A stretch of 64,000 nt of DNA from Brevundimonas huaxiensis (GTDB lineage: Bacteria; Pseudomonadota; Alphaproteobacteria; Caulobacterales; Caulobacteraceae): NCBI RefSeq assembly GCF_014218725.1, contig NZ_JABBJE010000002.1, forward strand, positions 350,037 through 414,036. Direction: 5' to 3'. Below are positions 54,845-63,440 of the stretch, one piece after another. The notes beneath the pieces are model-generated. The model saw only the letters and a list, made by a program, of their open reading frames with translations, was not told where the DNA came from and did not search any database. A program made the translations under genes and the position numbers. Position 1 is the first letter of the stretch, and each line of letters starts with the position of its first letter.

Positions 54845-55891
54845 TCAACGGGACGCGCCGACCGCCTCGGCGGCTGTGGAAAAGCCGTCAGCGCGCAGGC
54901 GGGCGGCCAGGTCACGCTTGATGCGGGCGACCAGGCCGGGGCCTTCATAGATCAGGGCGGAATAGATCTGGACCGCCGACGCGCCAAGGCGGATGCGGGC
55001 ATAGGCCTCGGCCCCGCTATCGATGCCGCCGACGGCGATCAGAGGCAGACGGCCGGCTGCGGCCTCGGCCGCCGCGCGCAGGGCCTTTTCCGCGAACGGA
55101 CGGATAGGCGCGCCAGACAGGCCGCCGGTTTCGCGGGCGTCGGGCGAGCGCAGGCTCTCGGGGCGCTCCAGCGTGGTGTTGGACACGATCAGGCCGTCGA
55201 TCCGGTGGGCCAGAGACGCCTCGACGATCATGCCGATCTCGTCGGCGATCAGGTCAGGCGCGATCTTCAGGAAGACGGGTACGCGGTCAGGCGCGGCGAC
55301 GGGACGGGCGGCGTCGATGCGGCCCAACAGATCATCCAATTGCTCGCGGCCCTGAAGGGCGCGCAGGCCGGGCGTATTGGGCGAGGAGATATTGACGGTG
55401 AAATAGGAAGCGCGGCCGGCGAGGCGTTGCAGACCGACGACATAGTCAGCCGCCTTGTCCTCGGTGTCCTTGTTCGCCCCCAGATTGGCGCCGACGACCA
55501 CGCCTGCCGGACGGTGGTTCAGCCGCTCGGCGAAGGCGTCGAGCCCGGCGTTGTTGAACCCCATCCGGTTGATGATGGCCCGGTCCTCGCTGAGGCGGAA
55601 CAGGCGCGGTTTGGGATTGCCGGGCTGGGGGCGAGGCGTGACCGAGCCGCATTCGACGAAGCCGAAGCCGAGGCGCGACAGGCCGCGCAAGGCCTCGCCG
55701 TTCTTGTCCAGACCCGCCGCCAGACCGACCGGGTTGGGCAGGTCAAGTCCCGCCAGCTGTGTTCTCAGGATCGGATCATCGGCGGGCGGCGCGGGCAGGG
55801 GGGCGAGGGCCAGACCCTTGATCGCCAGCTGGTGCGCCTGCTCCGGATCCAGCCGACGCAGCAGGGCGGCGCTCACATTCGCCAGGCTCAT
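54845..55891 (-). CDS. pyrD: Dihydroorotate dehydrogenase (quinone, class 2)
   Basis: Oxidises dihydroorotate to orotate in pyrimidine synthesis, passing electrons to ubiquinone. The 348-residue product has NPVGLAAGLDKNGEAL, NRMGFNNAG, VNISSPNTPGLR (catalytic Ser) and IAVGGIDSGAEA with the FMN phosphate site. The N-terminal helix ALLRRLDPEQAHQLA is the class 2 membrane-association segment. The start overlaps the DUF952 stop by four bases. Confidence 0.95.
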   Translation of the reverse strand: MSLANVSAALLRRLDPEQAHQLAIKGLALAPLPAPPADDPILRTQLAGLDLPNPVGLAAGLDKNGEALRGLSRLGFGFVECGSVTPRPQPGNPKPRLFRLSEDRAIINRMGFNNAGLDAFAERLNHRPAGVVVGANLGANKDTEDKAADYVVGLQRLAGRASYFTVNISSPNTPGLRALQGREQLDDLLGRIDAARPVAAPDRVPVFLKIAPDLIADEIGMIVEASLAHRIDGLIVSNTTLERPESLRSPDARETGGLSGAPIRPFAEKALRAAAEAAAGRLPLIAVGGIDSGAEAYARIRLGASAVQIYSALIYEGPGLVARIKRDLAARLRADGFSTAAEAVGASR

Positions 55892-56232
55892 GCGTCGTCC
55901 TCGAACGCCATCTCGCCGTCGGCCGTGACCGAGAAGGCGCGCGAGGCCGTGACGGCGGCGACGGGCAGGGGGGCGTAGAGATGCGGGAACAGATCGCCGC
56001 CGCGCGACGGCTCCCAGATCAGGTCGTCGCCGAACCGGCTGAGATCGACGGTCAGCAGCAGCAGGTCGCCGCGCCCGGCGAAGTGCCGTCGCGCGGTCTC
56101 GGCCAGTTGCGCCTCGGTCGACATATGGATGTAGCCGTCGGCCAGATCGACCGGCGCGCCGTCGTATCGGCCCTCGGCGACGGCGGCGCGCCATTCGGCG
56201 GCGTCGACGATCTTGTAGGCGACGTCGCTCAT
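55888..56232 (-). CDS. DUF952 family protein
   Basis: The 114-residue product has the DUF952 pattern AYKIVDAAEWRAAVAEGRYDG, DGYIHMSTEAQLAETARRHF and FPHLYAPLP. The fold is related to glutathione-like/ADP-ribosyl-binding proteins but no activity is known. It overlaps both the sixA end and the pyrD start by four bases, forming a coupled trio; a role with pyrD is only implied by this. Confidence 0.9.
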   Translation of the reverse strand: MSDVAYKIVDAAEWRAAVAEGRYDGAPVDLADGYIHMSTEAQLAETARRHFAGRGDLLLLTVDLSRFGDDLIWEPSRGGDLFPHLYAPLPVAAVTASRAFSVTADGEMAFEDDA

Positions 56233-56738
56233 GCGGATGGCGCGCCCAGCGACCGCGGCGTCAGGAAGCCTTCGTAGGTGCAGCGCCCCGCGACATCGAC
56301 GGTGAACAGGGCGGCGGCGCCAGTCGGAAAGCCGGCCGACAGCTTGTCCACCACCGCCGGCGAGGCGGCGCTTTCGATCAGATATTCGGCGGCCAGCACG
56401 TGAACCCCCGGATTATGGGCCAGGATCAGCAGGCAGCCGGCCTCGTCCTCGCTGGCCTCGACGAAGCGGCGGATCACATCGGAGGGGGCGTTGTAGAGGG
56501 CGTCCTCGTCGCGGACTTCGACATCGCCGAAGGCGTCGTGCATCTGCTCCCAGGTCTGGCGGGTGCGCACGGCGGTGGACACCAGGGCCAGGTCCGGCTT
56601 CAGGCCCCGCTCGGCCAGCGCGCGCCCCATCAGCAGCGCCTCCGCGCGGCCAGCGGCGGACAGGGGACGGGCCTCGTCGCCGCCGGAGGGGGCGGAGGCT
56701 TCGGCCTGGGCGTGCCGCATCAGGATCAGTCGGTGCAT
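56229..56738 (-). CDS. sixA: SixA-type histidine phosphatase
   Basis: The 169-residue product has the histidine phosphatase motif LILMRHAQAEA, RPLSAAGRAEALLMG and the second catalytic His in ILAHNPGVH. SixA removes phosphate from phosphohistidine, for example on phosphotransfer proteins. ATG 56738 (MHRLILMRH) is preferred; ATG 56750 adds four residues. It overlaps the DUF952 gene by four bases. Confidence 0.9.
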   Translation of the reverse strand: MHRLILMRHAQAEASAPSGGDEARPLSAAGRAEALLMGRALAERGLKPDLALVSTAVRTRQTWEQMHDAFGDVEVRDEDALYNAPSDVIRRFVEASEDEAGCLLILAHNPGVHVLAAEYLIESAASPAVVDKLSAGFPTGAAALFTVDVAGRCTYEGFLTPRSLGAPSA

Positions 56739-56798
56739 GGCCTTCGCCATAAGGCGGTTTCGTGCTGCCCGCCAGATGGGGCGACGGTCAACTCGCCG

Positions 56799-57542
56799 TC
56801 AGTCGCGGTGTTCGCCCCGCGAAGAGACGGAGGCGGCCGGCTGGGGCGCCAGGACGGGGGCCGCGACGCGCTGGGTATGGCCGCTGGGGCGGATGCGGGC
56901 GTAGCTGTGGCGCGAGGCCTCCAGCAGGATCAGCCCGGCGGTTCCGGGAAAGACCCGGCGACCGACTTGTTCGAATCCTTCCGCCAGCGGCAGCATCGGC
57001 CCCCAAGGCGGGACATAAAGCGTCTGGGACCAGGCCATCGGCTCCAGCCCGACATCGCGCACCAACCGTTCCAACTGGCGCCGAGTGAAGGGTCGGCCGT
57101 GACCAAAGGGGGTGTTGTCCGCCCGCGCCCACAGGCCGCCGCGCGCCGCCGCCGCCAGGATGATGCGGCCGGTCGGCGACAGCGCGCGCACCGCTTCCAG
57201 CAGCAGGGCGGCGGGGTCGTCGGCCTCTTCCAGGGCGTGGACCAGCAGGATGCGGTCGAACGATCCGGCGGGGAAGGGCAGGCGGCGGTCGTCCACCAGC
57301 AGGGTGCGGTTACGGCCCACCGTCGGCCAATGCTCGACGCCTTGCCCGCCCGGCATGGCCGCGACGACGCGCCGCGCGCCGACGAAGGCGTCCAGCCAGG
57401 GGGTGGCGTAGCCGACGCCCAGCACGTCGCAATCGGCCGCCTCGCCCCAGGCGTCGTCCAGCCGTCGCGCCACCAGCCGTCGCGCCAGCGCCCCGGTCGG
57501 CTCGCCGTAGAAGGTTCGAAGCTCGTCGATGCTGCGCCGCAT
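56799..57542 (-). CDS. Class I SAM-dependent methyltransferase
   Basis: The 247-residue product starts MRRSIDELRTFYGEPTGALA. CDVLGVGYATPWLDAF is the modified SAM-binding motif I, and LPFPAGSFDRILLVHALE the post-motif with the Asp-Arg pair. C-terminal residues after about 200 are Pro/Arg-rich. Substrate unknown. The gene is divergent from gloB with 46 bases between, and in alphaproteobacteria this pairing with glyoxalase II is frequent. Confidence 0.85.
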   Translation of the reverse strand: MRRSIDELRTFYGEPTGALARRLVARRLDDAWGEAADCDVLGVGYATPWLDAFVGARRVVAAMPGGQGVEHWPTVGRNRTLLVDDRRLPFPAGSFDRILLVHALEEADDPAALLLEAVRALSPTGRIILAAAARGGLWARADNTPFGHGRPFTRRQLERLVRDVGLEPMAWSQTLYVPPWGPMLPLAEGFEQVGRRVFPGTAGLILLEASRHSYARIRPSGHTQRVAAPVLAPQPAASVSSRGEHRD

Positions 57543-57588
57543 GAACCCACTATAGGCCCGTCGGCGGCCCTGCTGCTAGGATGGGCGC

Positions 57589-58317
57589 ATGACCCTGGAT
57601 GTGCATCTGTTTCCCTGCCGCAGCGACAACTACGGCTTCCTGATCCGCGATGCGGCGACCGGCGTGGTCGCGGCGGTCGATACGCCCGATGCAGTGCGCA
57701 TTCTGGAGGAGCTGGAAGGCCTGGGCTGGGGGCGTCTGGACCTGATCCTGAACACCCATTGGCACCCCGATCACACCGAGGGCAACGCGCGGCTCAAGGC
57801 CGACTGGGCGTGCGAAATCGTCGGGCCGGAAGAAGTGCGCAAGGTCGCGCCGCTGGACCGCGTGGTCGCGGACGGCGATGTGGTGATGGTGGGCGAGACG
57901 CGGTTTGAGGTCACTGAAACGCCCGGCCACACCCTCGGCCATGTCGTGTTTCATGCGCCGGCGGACGGTCTGGCCTTTACCGGCGACACCCTGTTCGCCC
58001 TGGGCTGCGGCCGCTTGTTCGAGGGCACGCCGGAGCAGATGTTCGAGAGCCTGCAGCGGCTTAAGGCCTGGCCCGACCAGACCGTGATCTGGTGTGCGCA
58101 CGAATATACGGCGTCGAACGCCCGCTTCACCCTGAGCCTGGATGACCGGCCAGAGACCGCCGCCCATGCCGAGGCGATCTTCGCGGCGCGCGCGCGGGGC
58201 GAGCCGACCGTGCCGACGACGCTGGGGCTGGAGAAGCGGTTCAATCCGTTCCTGACCGCGACGGATGCGGATCAGTTCGCCGCGAGACGGGCGGCCAAGG
58301 ACAGCTTCCAGGGTTAG
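57589..58317 (+). CDS. gloB: Hydroxyacylglutathione hydrolase (glyoxalase II)
   Basis: Hydrolyses S-lactoylglutathione to lactate and glutathione in methylglyoxal detoxification. The 242-residue product has the metal site NTHWHPDHTEGN, TPGHTLGHVVFH, FTGDTLFALGCGRLFEG and CAHEYTASNARF, all ligands and substrate residues of glyoxalase II. The C-terminus NPFLTATD is the family end. It is the only glyoxalase gene in the window. Confidence 0.94.
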   Translation: MTLDVHLFPCRSDNYGFLIRDAATGVVAAVDTPDAVRILEELEGLGWGRLDLILNTHWHPDHTEGNARLKADWACEIVGPEEVRKVAPLDRVVADGDVVMVGETRFEVTETPGHTLGHVVFHAPADGLAFTGDTLFALGCGRLFEGTPEQMFESLQRLKAWPDQTVIWCAHEYTASNARFTLSLDDRPETAAHAEAIFAARARGEPTVPTTLGLEKRFNPFLTATDADQFAARRAAKDSFQG

Positions 58318-59081
58318 CGGTTCAGGGCGTCCCCGCCCACGACCCGCACGATCCGGGCCGAAGACGGGCGGCCGGCGATGCCGGCGTCGGCGTCGATGAC
58401 GATCCGCAGCGTGCCCTGGACCAGGCTGACGCCGGGACGCCCCTGATCGGACACGACGACGCGGCGCACCCGCTCGACCTGGGCGCGCAGGTTGGAGGAC
58501 CGCGCCATGCGCACGATGGCGTCGCTGGCGGCCGAGACGGTGTCGGCGGCGACCTGTTCAGAGCCGGGCTGGATGTCCACGTCGATGATGATCAGCCGCC
58601 CCATCGCCGTGCTGGCGCGGTAGCTCTGGCGCATGAAATAGTCGACCAACTGGGCGCCGGTCATCGCTGCGCTGGCCAGGCCCTGCGCCTCGCCGACGCG
58701 CGAAGCCGGCGAGCCTTGGGGGGTCGCGGTGGTATAGAGGGTCACGGCGCCGTCGGGCGTGACGCGCAGCACCTGATCGCCATTGTCGTTGCGATAGATG
58801 ATGTCGCCGCGCGGCGCGGGCGTCGGCCGCAAGACCCAGACCTCGGTCGACCGTTCCAGCCGCATCAGCGGCCGCGATCCGGAGGTGTCCAGGATGAAGC
58901 CCTGGCCGCTGCTGCTGACGTAGCGAGCGGTCGGCGGCACGGTCCGACGCGACTGGGCCTGGCTTTCGGACGGGACGACCACAGGCGCGACAACGCCCAC
59001 GCCGATGACCGCGATGGCGGCGACCGCCATCGCGGTCACGCGTGGCGATTTTTTCGCCCTGACCGATCCCAACAACTTCAT
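58314..59081 (-). CDS. Hypothetical secreted protein (DUF4908-like)
   Basis: The 255-residue product has a basic start and a signal-like hydrophobic segment (AVAAIAVIGVGVVAPVVV, cut near ESQAQS). The mature part begins with a short beta region (GQGFILDTSGSRPLMRLERS, RNDNGDQVLRVTPDGAVTLY), then a helical stretch and a final basic domain. This resembles a Caulobacterales family annotated DUF4908; function unknown. It overlaps the gloB end by four bases and shares the direction of phbB. Confidence 0.6.
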   Translation of the reverse strand: MKLLGSVRAKKSPRVTAMAVAAIAVIGVGVVAPVVVPSESQAQSRRTVPPTARYVSSSGQGFILDTSGSRPLMRLERSTEVWVLRPTPAPRGDIIYRNDNGDQVLRVTPDGAVTLYTTATPQGSPASRVGEAQGLASAAMTGAQLVDYFMRQSYRASTAMGRLIIIDVDIQPGSEQVAADTVSAASDAIVRMARSSNLRAQVERVRRVVVSDQGRPGVSLVQGTLRIVIDADAGIAGRPSSARIVRVVGGDALNR

Positions 59082-59130
59082 GACAGACTTGATGAAACCC
59101 GCGCGCGGCGGATTTTGGGCGAAGCCCGCC

Positions 59131-59856
59131 TCAACCCACCAGGTACTGACCGCCGTTCAGCGAGAGTGTGCAGCCTGTGACATATCCGGCACGCTCGCCC
59201 ACCAGCCAGGACACCATGTCGGCGATCTCCTCGCCCTTGCCCAGGCGACCGACGGGGATGTGGCTGATGATGCCTTCCAGCACCTTGGGGTCCATGGCGC
59301 CGACCATTTCGGTGTCGATATAGCCGGGCGCGATGCAGTTCACGGTCACGCCCTTGCGCGCATTCTCCAGCGCCAGCGCCTTGGTGAAGCCGATCATCCC
59401 GGCCTTGGCGGCGGAATAGTTGGTCTGGCCGATCTGACCCTTCTGACCGTTGATCGAGGAGATGTTGACGATGCGCCCGTGGCCCCGGTCGCGCATGCCG
59501 TTGATGACCTGGCGCGTCATATTGAAGACGCTGTCCATGTTGACGCGGATGACGTCGGACCACTGGTCGTGGCTCATCTTGTGGAAGAAGCCGTCGCGGG
59601 TGATGCCGGCGTTGTTGACCAGGATGTCGATGGGGCCGAGCTGTTCCTCGACCTCCTTCACCGCGCGGGCGCAGTCGTCGAAGCTGCCGACGTTGCCCTT
59701 CACCACCATGACGTCCAGCGCATCGGCGATGGCCTTGGCCGCCTCGTCGTTGCCGGAATAGCCGGCGGCGACCTTGAAACCGTCCTCATGCAGGCGCTGA
59801 ACGATCGCCTTGCCGATGCCCCGGGTCCCGCCCGTCACGAAAGCTACGCGCGCCAT
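59131..59856 (-). CDS. phbB: Acetoacetyl-CoA reductase
   Basis: Reduces acetoacetyl-CoA to 3-hydroxybutyryl-CoA with NADPH for polyhydroxybutyrate. The 241-residue short-chain dehydrogenase has TGGTRGIGKAI, the NNAGITRDGFFHKM motif typical of PhbB, and the catalytic SSINGQKGQIGQTNYSAAKAG. The end GGQYLVG fits the family. phbA and phbC are not in the window, so the pathway is split or lies elsewhere. It faces downstream into the DUF4908-like gene. Confidence 0.9.
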   Translation of the reverse strand: MARVAFVTGGTRGIGKAIVQRLHEDGFKVAAGYSGNDEAAKAIADALDVMVVKGNVGSFDDCARAVKEVEEQLGPIDILVNNAGITRDGFFHKMSHDQWSDVIRVNMDSVFNMTRQVINGMRDRGHGRIVNISSINGQKGQIGQTNYSAAKAGMIGFTKALALENARKGVTVNCIAPGYIDTEMVGAMDPKVLEGIISHIPVGRLGKGEEIADMVSWLVGERAGYVTGCTLSLNGGQYLVG

Positions 59857-59946
59857 ATCGTCTCCTGTCCCTGTGCAGACCCTTCAGAAGGCCTTGTCAG
59901 GGTTCAGGATTAACGAGGGAGCGAAAGCGCGCAAGGCGAGAATCTG

Positions 59947-59977
59947 ACGCGACGGAAGTTTCATGCCTCCGTCGCGT
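59947..59977 (-). terminator. Putative terminator between adh and phbB
   Basis: ACGCGACGGA (59947-59956) and TCCGTCGCGT (59968-59977) form a perfect 10-bp stem with an 11-base loop after the alcohol dehydrogenase stop. The T-run is poor on this strand, so termination efficiency is unclear. Confidence 0.5.
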
Positions 59978-60000
59978 TTCGTTGATCTTCGTCGCCGCGA

Positions 60001-61062
60001 TCAGGCGGCCAGTTTTTCCATATCGATGACGAAGCGATAGCGGACATCGGATTTCAGCATCCGCTCGTAGGCGTCGTTGATCTGATCCGGAGCGATGGTC
60101 TCGATGTCGCAGGCGATGCCGTGCTCGGCGCAGAAGTCCAGCATCTCTTGCGTTTCGCGAATGCCGCCGATCAGTGAGCCGGCGATGCGGCGACGACGCC
60201 ACAGCAGGGGCAGGGCGAAGACCGGCAGCCCCTCGGTGGTCAGGCCCAGCATGATCATGGTGCCGTCGCGGGCCAGCAACTGAATGTGGCTGGCGATCTC
60301 GTGCGTGGCCGAGACGGTGTTGATGATCAGGTCGAACTTCTCGGCCGCAGCCTTCATCGCGTCCTTGTCGGAGTTGATCAGGAAATGTTTGGCGCCCATC
60401 CGCTCGGCGTCGGCCTTCTTGCGATCCGAGGTGGACAGGACGGTGACTTCCGCGCCCATCGCGGCCGCCAGCTTGACCGCCATATGGCCCAGGCCGCCCA
60501 GGCCGATGACCGCGACCTTGGAACCGGGGCCCACGCCCCATTCCTTCAGCGGGGAATAGGTGGTGATGCCGGCGCACAGAAGGGGGGCGGCGACGTCCAG
60601 GGCCAGGCTGTCGGGGATGGACAGAACGAAATGCTGATCGACGGTGATGTGGTCGGAATAGCCGCCCTGGGTGATGGCTTCCGACGTGCCGCCCTTCTTG
60701 TCCTTGCCGCCGTAGGTGCCGGTGAAGCCGGGGATGCAATATTGTTCGACGCCTTCCTGGCAGGAGGCGCATTCGCGGCAGCTGTCGACCATGCAGCCGA
60801 CGCCGACGCGGTCGCCTTCCTTGAAGCGGGTGACGTTCGATCCGACCGCCTTGACCACGCCCGCGATCTCGTGACCCGGCACCAGCGGATAGGTCGAACT
60901 GCCGCTTTCGCTGCGCGCGGCGTGCAGGTCGGAGTGGCAGACGCCGCAGTATTTGATGTCGATCAGCACGTCGTCGGGGCCGGGATCGCGACGGTCGAAG
61001 CTGTAGGGCGTCAACGGCTTGTCGGCGGCGGTCGCGGCGAAGGCGCGTGTGGCGATCGGCAT
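60001..61062 (-). CDS. Zinc-dependent NAD(P) alcohol dehydrogenase (YahK/cinnamyl-type)
   Basis: The 353-residue medium-chain dehydrogenase has the catalytic zinc cysteine in KYCGVCHSDLH, GHEIAGVV with the next ligand, the structural zinc cluster CRECASCQEGVEQYC, and the cofactor fold VIGLGGLGHMAVKLA followed by VTVLSTSDRKKADAE, where Ser instead of Asp after the second strand suggests NADPH use. It reduces aldehydes broadly in relatives. Single gene with its own terminator-like hairpin. Confidence 0.92.
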   Translation of the reverse strand: MPIATRAFAATAADKPLTPYSFDRRDPGPDDVLIDIKYCGVCHSDLHAARSESGSSTYPLVPGHEIAGVVKAVGSNVTRFKEGDRVGVGCMVDSCRECASCQEGVEQYCIPGFTGTYGGKDKKGGTSEAITQGGYSDHITVDQHFVLSIPDSLALDVAAPLLCAGITTYSPLKEWGVGPGSKVAVIGLGGLGHMAVKLAAAMGAEVTVLSTSDRKKADAERMGAKHFLINSDKDAMKAAAEKFDLIINTVSATHEIASHIQLLARDGTMIMLGLTTEGLPVFALPLLWRRRRIAGSLIGGIRETQEMLDFCAEHGIACDIETIAPDQINDAYERMLKSDVRYRFVIDMEKLAA

Positions 61063-61145
61063 GGGGAGGTCCTTCAGGCTTTGCGGTGAGCCGACCTCAG
61101 ATGAGAGAGCGGCCGCGGGTCCGCAAGCGCGCGGACCGCTATTTC

Positions 61146-61191
61146 AGCTTGGCGATCAGCGCGTGAGCCGCCGCCGGGTTCCGCACCTTCG
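61146..61191. repeat. 46-bp direct repeat, left copy (DUF72 3'-end remnant)
   Basis: The stretch from AGCTTGGCGATCAGCG to CCGCACCTTCG matches 62023-62068 at 44 of 46 positions. On the reverse strand it encodes KVRNPAAAHALIAKLK and a stop, the C-terminus of a DUF72 protein, but nothing upstream of it is DUF72. It behaves like one side of an attachment-site duplication. Confidence 0.8.
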
Positions 61192-61233
61192 ACGCCATCT
61201 TCGGCAGCCAAATCGTTAGATGAACATCTTCCG

Positions 61234-62004
61234 TTACTTATCTGCTTGGGTTGCATTAGCCATGTATGACGATCCGGATAATTCCTCGAACCTCGTAAGC
61301 ATGGCCCTTAGTTTTTGTGCGGTGTCAGCGTTGCCGAATACGAGCGCGACAGTATTGGCCGATAGCAAGCCCCGGTAGACGTAGTTCCAGAGGTCTTTGA
61401 TGTGTTCGGGTATTCTGGGAGTTCCATTTAGGCCACGCAGGTGAAATCGTAACTGCGGGCCGCCGCACATATCCATGATCTGTGGAGAGGCGGCATGGAC
61501 ATATCCAGAGTAGGCTTGCTGAACGACACGAAGTGCCTTCATTTCGGGGGCGTCGTCGGGAGTACCCAGCCGCCGTCCCAGCCACTCGCGTATCTCATTT
61601 CGCTTGATGTGATAGCGACCCTTAGTGTTTTCTATGGGTGCGACACCATCTTCAAACTCCTCCTGCCAAAACGCCTTGAGGTATTTTCGGTGGAGTTTGA
61701 CCGTACCGTCTTGTGCTCCGAAGCAGAGGAATAGGATGTCCTCATCCAGCTCATCCAGCGTGCGTTGAATGACCCCCTGCTCCTGAACGTAGCCCGAAGC
61801 TAGCAGTACGTCGCAGGCATTAAGCCCGCTGACTTGTCGAGCCAACTTAAGCAAGATGGCTTGATGAATGGTCTGCTCGACGTAGCGGAGTGTTACACCC
61901 TCGCCTTTCTTGATTATGCGAGGTTTCGGAACCTGAAGTTCCAGGTTCCGAAACCCAGCTTCCATGGCGTCGATCGCTTCTCGGAACAGTGCGCGAGTAA
62001 TCAT
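61234..62004 (-). CDS. Unknown protein, single cargo gene between the direct repeats
   Basis: The 256-residue product is mostly helical and I do not recognise a family. Features: an N-terminal helix (LFREAIDAMEAGFRNLELQV), VEQTIHQAILLKLARQVSGLNAC, YVQEQGVIQRTLDELDEDILFLCFG, a basic middle (RYHIKRNEIREWLGRRLG) and YSGYVHAASPQIMDM. The last motif resembles the SxYVHA helix seen in some HEPN-like and abortive-infection proteins; this is a weak lead only. Composition is less GC-rich than the core genes. It lies exactly between two copies of a 46-bp repeat, suggesting capture as a cassette. Confidence 0.65.
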   Translation of the reverse strand: MITRALFREAIDAMEAGFRNLELQVPKPRIIKKGEGVTLRYVEQTIHQAILLKLARQVSGLNACDVLLASGYVQEQGVIQRTLDELDEDILFLCFGAQDGTVKLHRKYLKAFWQEEFEDGVAPIENTKGRYHIKRNEIREWLGRRLGTPDDAPEMKALRVVQQAYSGYVHAASPQIMDMCGGPQLRFHLRGLNGTPRIPEHIKDLWNYVYRGLLSANTVALVFGNADTAQKLRAMLTRFEELSGSSYMANATQADK

Positions 62005-62009
62005 CTGGC

Positions 62010-62441
62010 CTAGGGATGCCTAAGCTTGTCGATCAGCGCCTGAGCCGCCGCCGGGTTCCGCACCTTCGCGCCCGAGATGAAATAGGCGAAGACCGGCCCG
62101 CGTTTAGCCCAGGCTTTCGCCTGATCCGCCACCGCATCCAGCTCGGTCGCCGTCATGCCGGTCGGCTCGTCCTCGCGGCTGGACATCAGCCGGGCGTAGC
62201 TGAAATCGGCGGTCGCCTCGTCGATCTGGGGCCAGGTCGGCTCCTCGTCATCGACCGCATAGACGATGGCCGCGCCGTATTTGCGGGCCAGGTCATAGAA
62301 TTGTTCGGTGGCGAAGGTCGGGTTGCGAACCTCAAGCGCGTGCCGCAGCCGCACCCCGTCCTTCTCCTTGGGCAACAGCTTCAGGAAGCCCTCGAAGTCC
62401 TCGGCGTCGAACTTCTTCGTGCCCATAAACTGATTCACCCA
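62010..62441 (-). pseudogene. DUF72 protein, 5' half missing
   Basis: The frame reads WVNQFMGTKKFDAEDFEGF, LEVRNPTFATEQFYDLARKYG, FSYARLMSSRED and ends FISGAKVRNPAAAQALIDK-LRHP. This is the second half of a DUF72 protein, normally about 240-300 residues. Upstream of about 62441 the similarity stops: the residues from the nominal start at 62498 are unrelated and Arg/Cys-rich. Some event therefore replaced the first half. The end contains the right copy of the 46-bp repeat. Confidence 0.75.
62023..62068. repeat. 46-bp direct repeat, right copy (in the DUF72 3' end)
   Basis: Partner of 61146-61191, 877 bases away in the same orientation, with two mismatches. It forms the last codons of the DUF72 frame and is the copy still attached to the rest of that gene. 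Confidence 0.8.
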
Positions 62442-62523
62442 AACACAACATTCACGGGGGCGAGGGCGAGTTTGGTGGCGGACACCGTTGGAGGTCATGT
62501 TCCAACGAGGATCAGCAGGTCGA

Positions 62524-63333
62524 TCACGTCTTCACACTTACGGATATCGTGATCTCATTAGTGGTGCTCGGCTTGTACTTGGGCATCCCCGTGTAGTCGA
62601 AGTTTCGCCAGCGCGTTTCGGCCTCCAGAACCTCGCCCCATGCCCGTTCGAACATCGTTGTCAGGACAAAGAAGGATGGATGGGTTGATGAGACGGATAG
62701 ACCTCGCGAAGCCGTCAGCGCGAGAAGGTGGGTCTCTACGGCATTGGTCTGATCGTCGAGACTCTCGAAGATTGCCTTTCGCTGGGCGGCGGCATCTTCT
62801 GAAACAGCGATGGCGGCAAACGCCTCGACGCGGCCGCCTTTCTGCGCCGCCCCGAACAATCGGCACTCTTCCTCATAGGTCAGTCTTCCCGCCATCGGAT
62901 TAGGGTCGTGGAGGATGGCTTGGGCACGTCGATAAAGTTCACTTGCCCGCCAATCTTCGATCATCGAGACCACGGTGTGAACAGGGAGCCGTTCCGAATC
63001 GTCTTGGAGCTTGGTCCAATCCTGCTGACCGGTTTTCCGTTCGCGATCATAACTCTTTTTGATCTTTGAACGGCGATGGTCCCTAAAAGCACTGACTTCC
63101 GATAATGGATACCAAGCTGTTCCGCCTGTAGGACTGGTTGTTGAGCGGTAGTAGGCTGGACCTCCACCCACGCCCTTCTCATCGGCCTTGGCCAAGTTAG
63201 CGAGATAGCCCGAACTGACGCCGATCTCCTCGGCTGCTTCATCTCTGGTGAGAAGATGCTCGTCAGGAATGCCCAGCAGCGCAGCGAGAGCGGATTTCGA
63301 TATCGAACGATGGGGAGAAGAGGCGTCGGACAT
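62524..63333 (-). CDS. Protein with excisionase-like helix-turn-helix and unknown C-terminal domain
   Basis: The 269-residue product has, at residues about 26-88, LLTRDEAAEEIGVSSGYLANLA, then GGPAYYRS and TAWYPLSEVSAFRDHR, the pattern of AlpA/Xis-type winged helix-turn-helix (HTH_17) domains. A Lys/Arg-rich linker and an unknown mixed domain follow (RASELYRRAQAILHDP, EEECRLFGAAQKGGRVEAF, SSTHPSFFVLTTMFERAW). Such N-termini occur in regulators and directionality factors of mobile elements. It is divergent from the methyltransferase, and three tandem repeats lie between them. Confidence 0.7.
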   Translation of the reverse strand: MSDASSPHRSISKSALAALLGIPDEHLLTRDEAAEEIGVSSGYLANLAKADEKGVGGGPAYYRSTTSPTGGTAWYPLSEVSAFRDHRRSKIKKSYDRERKTGQQDWTKLQDDSERLPVHTVVSMIEDWRASELYRRAQAILHDPNPMAGRLTYEEECRLFGAAQKGGRVEAFAAIAVSEDAAAQRKAIFESLDDQTNAVETHLLALTASRGLSVSSTHPSFFVLTTMFERAWGEVLEAETRWRNFDYTGMPKYKPSTTNEITISVSVKT

Positions 63334-63380
63334 GCGTCAACGCTCGCACTCTGAAGCTTTCTATCCGGTTTCGAAATTAA

Positions 63381-63440
63381 TCAATGTGAAGGATCGGAGG
63401 CCAATGTGAAAACTTGGAAGCCGATATGAAAAGGGGTCTG
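63381..63440. repeat. Three 20-bp tandem direct repeats
   Basis: Units begin at 63381 (TCAATGTGAAGGATCGGAGG), 63401 (CCAATGTGAAAACTTGGAAG) and 63421 (CCGATATGAAAAGGGGTCTG); the conserved core is CAATGTGAA with TTGGAAG-like ends. The exact 20-base period puts the copies on one DNA face. They could be binding sites of the neighbouring HTH protein, iterons, or the terminal repeats of an IS21-type element remnant. Confidence 0.7.

Noticed and set aside
62442..62498. Start of an intact DUF72 gene
   Set aside because: The first residues are unrelated to DUF72 and Arg/Cys-rich; the frame is only open by chance upstream of the break.
63381..63440. CRISPR array
   Set aside because: The repeats are directly adjacent without spacers, and only three copies exist.
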